From positions 1-9,513 of the forward strand of contig PFWI01000175.1 of assembly GCA_002791075.1 (NCBI GenBank): 9,513 nucleotides of DNA, read 5' to 3'. Position numbers and translations under genes: made by a program. The DNA is from a bacterium (Candidatus Ratteibacteria) CG_4_9_14_3_um_filter_41_21. GTDB taxonomy: Bacteria; Ratteibacteria; UBA8468. Below the pieces are notes generated by a model that did not search any database, was not told the origin of the DNA, and saw only the letters and a list, made by a program, of their open reading frames with translations. Below, one piece after another: positions 7,107-9,513 of this stretch (positions within the stretch are counted from its first letter, which is position 1; each line of letters opens with the position of its first letter).

Positions 7107-7126
7107 GCCACGGATGAACGCTAATA
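7107..7126. repeat. Isolated GCCACGGATGAACGC repeat fragment
   Basis: GCCACGGATGAACGCTAATA resembles the CCACGAATT arms, with GGAT replacing GAAT, in the orientation that follows genes. A partial counterpart, TTCGTGGATAAATTCGTG, is found near 7245-7262. The assignment rests on short similarity only. Confidence 0.35.
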
Positions 7127-7164
7127 TAAAAAATAATTATTTTATTGTATGGAATTTCAAAGTT

Positions 7165-7219
7165 CCCCCTCACCTAATTAATTTCCTCTCCCCAAGGGGA
7201 GAGGATGGAGGTGAGGGGG
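7165..7219. repeat. Large two-stem palindrome (CCCCCTCACCT / AGGTGAGGGGG)
   Basis: The outer stem is 11 bp and perfect: CCCCCTCACCT (7165-7175) with AGGTGAGGGGG (7209-7219). The inner stem is 9 bp and perfect: CCTCTCCCC (7185-7193) with GGGGAGAGG (7196-7204), with a 2-base loop. They are separated by small internal loops. I recall similar CCCTCACC...GGTGAGGG palindromes as dispersed repeats in many bacteria. There is no following T-tract, so terminator function is doubtful, though the structure would be very stable in RNA. Confidence 0.75.
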
Positions 7220-7231
7220 CTAATTTAGTAT

Positions 7232-7295
7232 TTATTCGTGTGTATTCGTGGATAAATTCGTGTATATTCGTTGAAATTTGTGTTCATTCGTGTTA
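7232..7295. repeat. TTCGTG-rich right arm before nadK
   Basis: At least five degenerate units are strung together: ATTCGTGTG, ATTCGTGGA, ATTCGTGTA, ATTCGTTGA and ATTCGTGTTAG. The arm ends about ten bases before the nadK ATG. It is the inverted counterpart of 6882-6905 and the longest arm in the window. As before the ATPase genes, it replaces any recognisable ribosome binding site. Confidence 0.65.
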
Positions 7296-7305
7296 GATAT
7301 TAGAT

Positions 7306-8100
7306 ATGATTAAGAAGGTTGTGCTTTTTCCCAATTTGAAGAAGAAAGGAGTAAGTAGAATAGCCTCTTCTCTGGAAAAAAGATTAAGCGAAAGAAAAAT
7401 AAAAATAGAGAAGAAAATTTCTTCGGAGACTGACCTGGTCATTGCTCTCGGCGGTGACGGAACGGTCTTAAAAGCTGCGGGAGAAATAAAAAGTGCGAAA
7501 ACCCTTCTCCTGGGAGTAAATCTCGGGGAGGTTGGATTTTTGAATCTCGTTTCTTGGGAAAGGCTTAATCAAGCATTGGATGAGATTCTTGCTCAGAAAT
7601 TTCTGGTTTCTCCCCGTTTGATGCTGGCCGTCCAGGCAAAAAAGAAGAACATTTCTTTTAAAGAGATTTCCTGTTTGAACGAAGTTGTCCTGATGAGAAA
7701 AGGGCCAAGAATTATTTCTCTTTCAGTTTTTGGAAAAGGAGGGAAAATAGGAGATTTTTGCGTTGATGGGTTGATTATTGCTACCCCTACCGGCTCCAGC
7801 GGACATTCGCTTTCCGCCGGAGGACCCCTGGTTTTCCCTGAAGAAGAAGTGATTATCCTTACCCCGATTTGTCCGGTCTCTTTAACCAGCCGGTCTTTGA
7901 TTCTAAAAGGAGATGAAGAATTAAGCATTAAAGCAATCTCTGCCGACAGCAATTTGACGATTGATGGCCAGAAAAATTTTCTTCTAAGGAAAAATGAGAC
8001 TCTGCTTATAAAAAAATTTCCTTTTATGTTAAAATTAGTTGACGCTTCCCGGAAAGGATATTTCTGCCTTCTTCAGGAAAAACTTGGCTGGCTTAGGTGA
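7306..8100 (+). CDS. nadK: NAD kinase
   Basis: NAD kinase (EC 2.7.1.23) phosphorylates NAD to NADP in the cytoplasm, the only route to NADP(H). The 264 residues are slightly short for the family. The hallmark GGDGT is at 49-53 with catalytic D51. N125-E126 (LNEVVL) is the conserved NE pair. The large motif DGLIIATPTGSSGHSLSAGGP occupies about 154-174, TPICPVSLTSRSL is at 186-198, and IDGQ is at 219-222. Two positions differ from the pattern I expect: GSSGHS where GSTAYS is usual, and CPVSL where CPHSL is usual. The ATG at 7306 gives a complete N-terminal lobe but has no Shine-Dalgarno, and repeat DNA lies directly upstream. Its stop codon sits inside the ribosome site of the ferredoxin gene, so the two are probably co-transcribed. 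Confidence 0.93.
   Translation: MIKKVVLFPNLKKKGVSRIASSLEKRLSERKIKIEKKISSETDLVIALGGDGTVLKAAGEIKSAKTLLLGVNLGEVGFLNLVSWERLNQALDEILAQKFLVSPRLMLAVQAKKKNISFKEISCLNEVVLMRKGPRIISLSVFGKGGKIGDFCVDGLIIATPTGSSGHSLSAGGPLVFPEEEVIILTPICPVSLTSRSLILKGDEELSIKAISADSNLTIDGQKNFLLRKNETLLIKKFPFMLKLVDASRKGYFCLLQEKLGWLR
8095..8100 (+). promoter_or_regulatory. Shine-Dalgarno of the ferredoxin gene overlapping the nadK stop
   Basis: AGGTGA lies four bases before the ATG at 8105 and contains the nadK TGA. It supports 8105 rather than the in-frame upstream ATG at 8039 as the ferredoxin start, and implies coupled translation with nadK. It is the clearest ribosome site in the window. Confidence 0.65.
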
Positions 8101-8104
8101 ATTT

Positions 8105-8326
8105 ATGGCGAAGATTATTATTAATAAAGAGAGGTGCAAAGGCTGCGGCCTCTGCATCGATACTTGCCCTAAAAAATTGATTACTGTATCTGAAGACTTT
8201 AATGCTAAAGGCTATCATTTTGCAAAGGTTTCCAAATCAGCGGGGGGGTGTCTGGGGTGTCGCTTTTGCGCAATTATCTGTCCTGATGTTGCTATTGAAA
8301 TATATCAATATGAAGTTAAAAAATAG
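8105..8326 (+). CDS. 2x[4Fe-4S] ferredoxin, KorD/VorD-like
   Basis: This small electron carrier of 73 residues has two cysteine sets, C11-x2-C14-x2-C17-x3-C21-P and C49-x2-C52-x2-C55-x3-C59-P, each able to bind a [4Fe-4S] cluster. The pattern KxRCKGCGLCIDTCPKK...GYHFA...CLGCRFCAIICPDVAIE is typical of the delta (ferredoxin) subunit of 2-oxoacid:ferredoxin oxidoreductases, which hands electrons from the thiamine enzyme to free ferredoxin. The alpha, beta and gamma subunits are not in the window: the next gene is an L,D-transpeptidase. It may therefore be a stand-alone ferredoxin or a separated subunit. The start at 8105 is chosen for its Shine-Dalgarno and because residues upstream read through nadK in another frame. 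The last 17 bases overlap the next gene. Confidence 0.88.
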   Translation: MAKIIINKERCKGCGLCIDTCPKKLITVSEDFNAKGYHFAKVSKSAGGCLGCRFCAIICPDVAIEIYQYEVKK

Positions 8327-9431
8327 ACTCTTATTTTTTTTGATTCTCCTGCTTTTCGCTGCTAATTTAATTCTTCTCGCCCTTTTCAATAAAGAAAAAA
8401 GTAAAACTGCTTCCTTTTCCAATTTTATCGCCGAGGCTAATAAAAATTTAAATATCATTAGTAATTCTCTCGCTCAGCGCAATTTCAAAAAGGCTCATTT
8501 CTCTCTGATTCAAACGCAGAAGAATTTAGAGGATATCGTGCCCTTGTTCAAACCTCCCTTACCGGAGAAAATGGTTGCTCTTTCTATCCCCGCGGGTGAA
8601 GTTCCTTATCCCTTCCTTTACACTAATGAGAATACATATCTTTTACTCTGCCAGAAAACCAGCAAGACTCTTTCTCTTTTTCGCTTTGCCCAGGGTAAAT
8701 TTTCCTTAATTAAAACTTATCCCTGTATTATCGGAATGAATGATGCTGATAAGAAAGAAATTGGAGATTATGCTACCCCGGAGGGAGTTTATTTCCTCTT
8801 GAACTTCATTCCGGGTAAAGAGATGGACGAGAAATATGGCTACGGAGCGTTCATCTTAAATTACCCTAATCTTCTGGACAAAAAAGAGAAGAAAAAGGGA
8901 AGCGGAATCTGGCTTCATGGGCATAAACCGACCACAAATTTAAACGAACTTCTGGTTACCGAAGGCTGTGTTGTAATTAGCAATGATTCTTTAAAGGAAC
9001 TGGCCAATTTTATCAAACCGAGTGTTACTCCTATGGTCATTGTTGATGAGATAGAATTCAGAACTCAGAAGAGCCAGGAGGAGATTTCCGGAGAATTACA
9101 AAGTTTCCTTAATTCCTGGAAAGAAGCCTGGGAAAGTCTCAATACCGATAAATACTTAAGTTTTTACGCTCCGGAATTTGTCAATAGCGAAGGGATGAAT
9201 TACGAAACTTTTAAACGTTACAAAAAAAAGGTAAACAGAAACAAAAAGTTTATTCGTCTCAAAATTAAGCAAGAGGTTATTCTTATTCCGCAAAAATATC
9301 AGGGGAAGATTGCCTTCTTAAAATTTAACCAGAGTTATTACTCTAACAATTTCACCAGTGATAATCAAAAATTGCTTTATCTAAAAAGAGAAAAGAGAGG
9401 ATGGCAAATCATCGGCGAATCAGCATTATAA
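8310..9431 (+). CDS. L,D-transpeptidase, Cds6/YafK-like, with C-terminal NTF2-like domain
   Basis: This is a probable murein L,D-transpeptidase acting on peptidoglycan stem peptides in the periplasm. The ATG at 8310 gives 373 residues beginning with a basic end and a hydrophobic helix (about 7-26), a signal anchor. A short helical region (about 35-80) leads into the YkuD catalytic domain at about 102-250, with GDYATPEGVYFL (152-163), YGYGAFILNYPN (176-187), GIWLHG (199-204, H203) and TEGCV (217-221, catalytic C220). This layout matches the YafK-type branch rather than ErfK. From about 266 to the end, SWKEAWESLNTDKYLSFYAPEF and a closing KRGWQIIGE fit the SnoaL/NTF2-like domain found at the C-terminus of Cds6-type enzymes. 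A longer frame from 8202 would read through the ferredoxin gene and is rejected. Whether it crosslinks, anchors or trims is not determinable. Confidence 0.88.
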   Translation: MKLKNRLLFFLILLLFAANLILLALFNKEKSKTASFSNFIAEANKNLNIISNSLAQRNFKKAHFSLIQTQKNLEDIVPLFKPPLPEKMVALSIPAGEVPYPFLYTNENTYLLLCQKTSKTLSLFRFAQGKFSLIKTYPCIIGMNDADKKEIGDYATPEGVYFLLNFIPGKEMDEKYGYGAFILNYPNLLDKKEKKKGSGIWLHGHKPTTNLNELLVTEGCVVISNDSLKELANFIKPSVTPMVIVDEIEFRTQKSQEEISGELQSFLNSWKEAWESLNTDKYLSFYAPEFVNSEGMNYETFKRYKKKVNRNKKFIRLKIKQEVILIPQKYQGKIAFLKFNQSYYSNNFTSDNQKLLYLKREKRGWQIIGESAL

Positions 9432-9513
9432 CAGGTATAATCTTCCTTGGTCTTCTCTTTTTGCTATTATTCCCCTTATTTTCTCAAAAGGGGTGTCCCG
9501 AAGGGACGGGGTA
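9401..9513 (+). CDS. 5' end of an exported or membrane protein, cut by the window edge
   Basis: The ATG at 9401, in a different frame from the transpeptidase and overlapping its last 31 bases, opens a frame that stays open to the window end (37 codons). It starts MANHRRISIITGIIFLG and continues with an almost unbroken hydrophobic run to PLFSQ, which looks like a signal peptide or membrane anchor with a basic N-end. A purine-rich AAAAGAGAGG abuts the ATG. The following 9472-9507 stretch is self-complementary (CCCCTT/AAGGGG and GTCCC-gaa-GGGAC), so a repeat may lie at or near the signal-peptide boundary. No family can be assigned. Confidence 0.5.
   Translation, partial: MANHRRISIITGIIFLGLLFLLLFPLFSQKGCPEGTG

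Noticed and set aside
6893..7111. 72-residue - strand frame in the gap after the TPR gene
   Set aside because: It runs through both cloverleaf units and reads repeats as protein. No ribosome site or conserved pattern is seen.
7165..7219. Intrinsic terminator
   Set aside because: The stems are strong but no T-tract follows on either strand, and the element looks like a dispersed palindrome.
6882..7295. CRISPR array
   Set aside because: The TTCGTG units are short, degenerate and nearly contiguous, without constant-length repeats, unique spacers of even size or cas genes.
7114..7296. 60-residue + strand frame upstream of nadK
   Set aside because: It is translated entirely from the large palindrome and TTCGTG units and has no protein-like features.
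8039..8104. N-terminal extension of the ferredoxin from 8039
   Set aside because: It lies within nadK in another frame, and the AGGTGA site places the start at 8105.
8202..8309. N-terminal extension of the L,D-transpeptidase from 8202
   Set aside because: These codons read the ferredoxin cysteine region in the wrong frame. The ATG at 8310 begins the basic-plus-hydrophobic signal anchor.
9436..9441. TATAAT as a promoter -10 box near the end of the transpeptidase gene
   Set aside because: There is no acceptable -35 hexamer at the right distance, and it lies within the putative signal-peptide coding sequence.

Overview
The window reads as a chromosomal segment of a moderately AT-rich, diderm-type bacterium. 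Bacterial identity is supported by a lipobox lipoprotein and a murein L,D-transpeptidase. The bacterial V-type ATPase, the TPR lipoprotein and the many degenerate intergenic repeats recall uncultured candidate phyla such as Omnitrophota, but that placement is an impression and was not tested. All recognisable genes lie on the + strand.

Layout. (1) Positions 104-5514 hold three soluble-sector subunits of a V/A-type ATP synthase: catalytic A (ntpA), regulatory B (ntpB) and central-stalk D (ntpD). A and B are adjacent. B and D are separated by about 1.6 kb that contains a mannitol/polyol dehydrogenase-family gene (3546-4670) and several repeats. Subunits E, C, F, G, I and K are not in the window. 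(2) ntpD overlaps by an ATGA junction a 451-residue lipoprotein built of about twelve TPRs (5511-6866). (3) A 439-bp gene-free stretch (6867-7305) is packed with inverted repeats, including two tandem cloverleaf-like units. (4) A tight cluster follows: NAD kinase (7306-8100), a small 2x[4Fe-4S] ferredoxin (8105-8326), a Cds6/YafK-like L,D-transpeptidase (8310-9431), and the start of a further exported or membrane protein (9401 to the window end). Each junction in this cluster overlaps or nearly touches.

The most distinctive feature is the intergenic DNA. A degenerate motif of about 9-bp units, CCACGAATT in one orientation and AATTCGTGG in the other, is arranged directionally. The CCACGAATT orientation follows stop codons and the AATTCGTGG orientation precedes start codons. 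It forms inverted pairs that bracket three of the gaps and even encodes the last nine residues of NtpA. A second motif pair (GACGCAGAT / ATCTGCGTC) brackets the whole segment inserted between ntpB and ntpD. Several other hairpin elements are nested in the same gaps. The proteins all belong to known families. No new enzymatic or defence system is visible, and the repeat architecture is the part most worth a second look.
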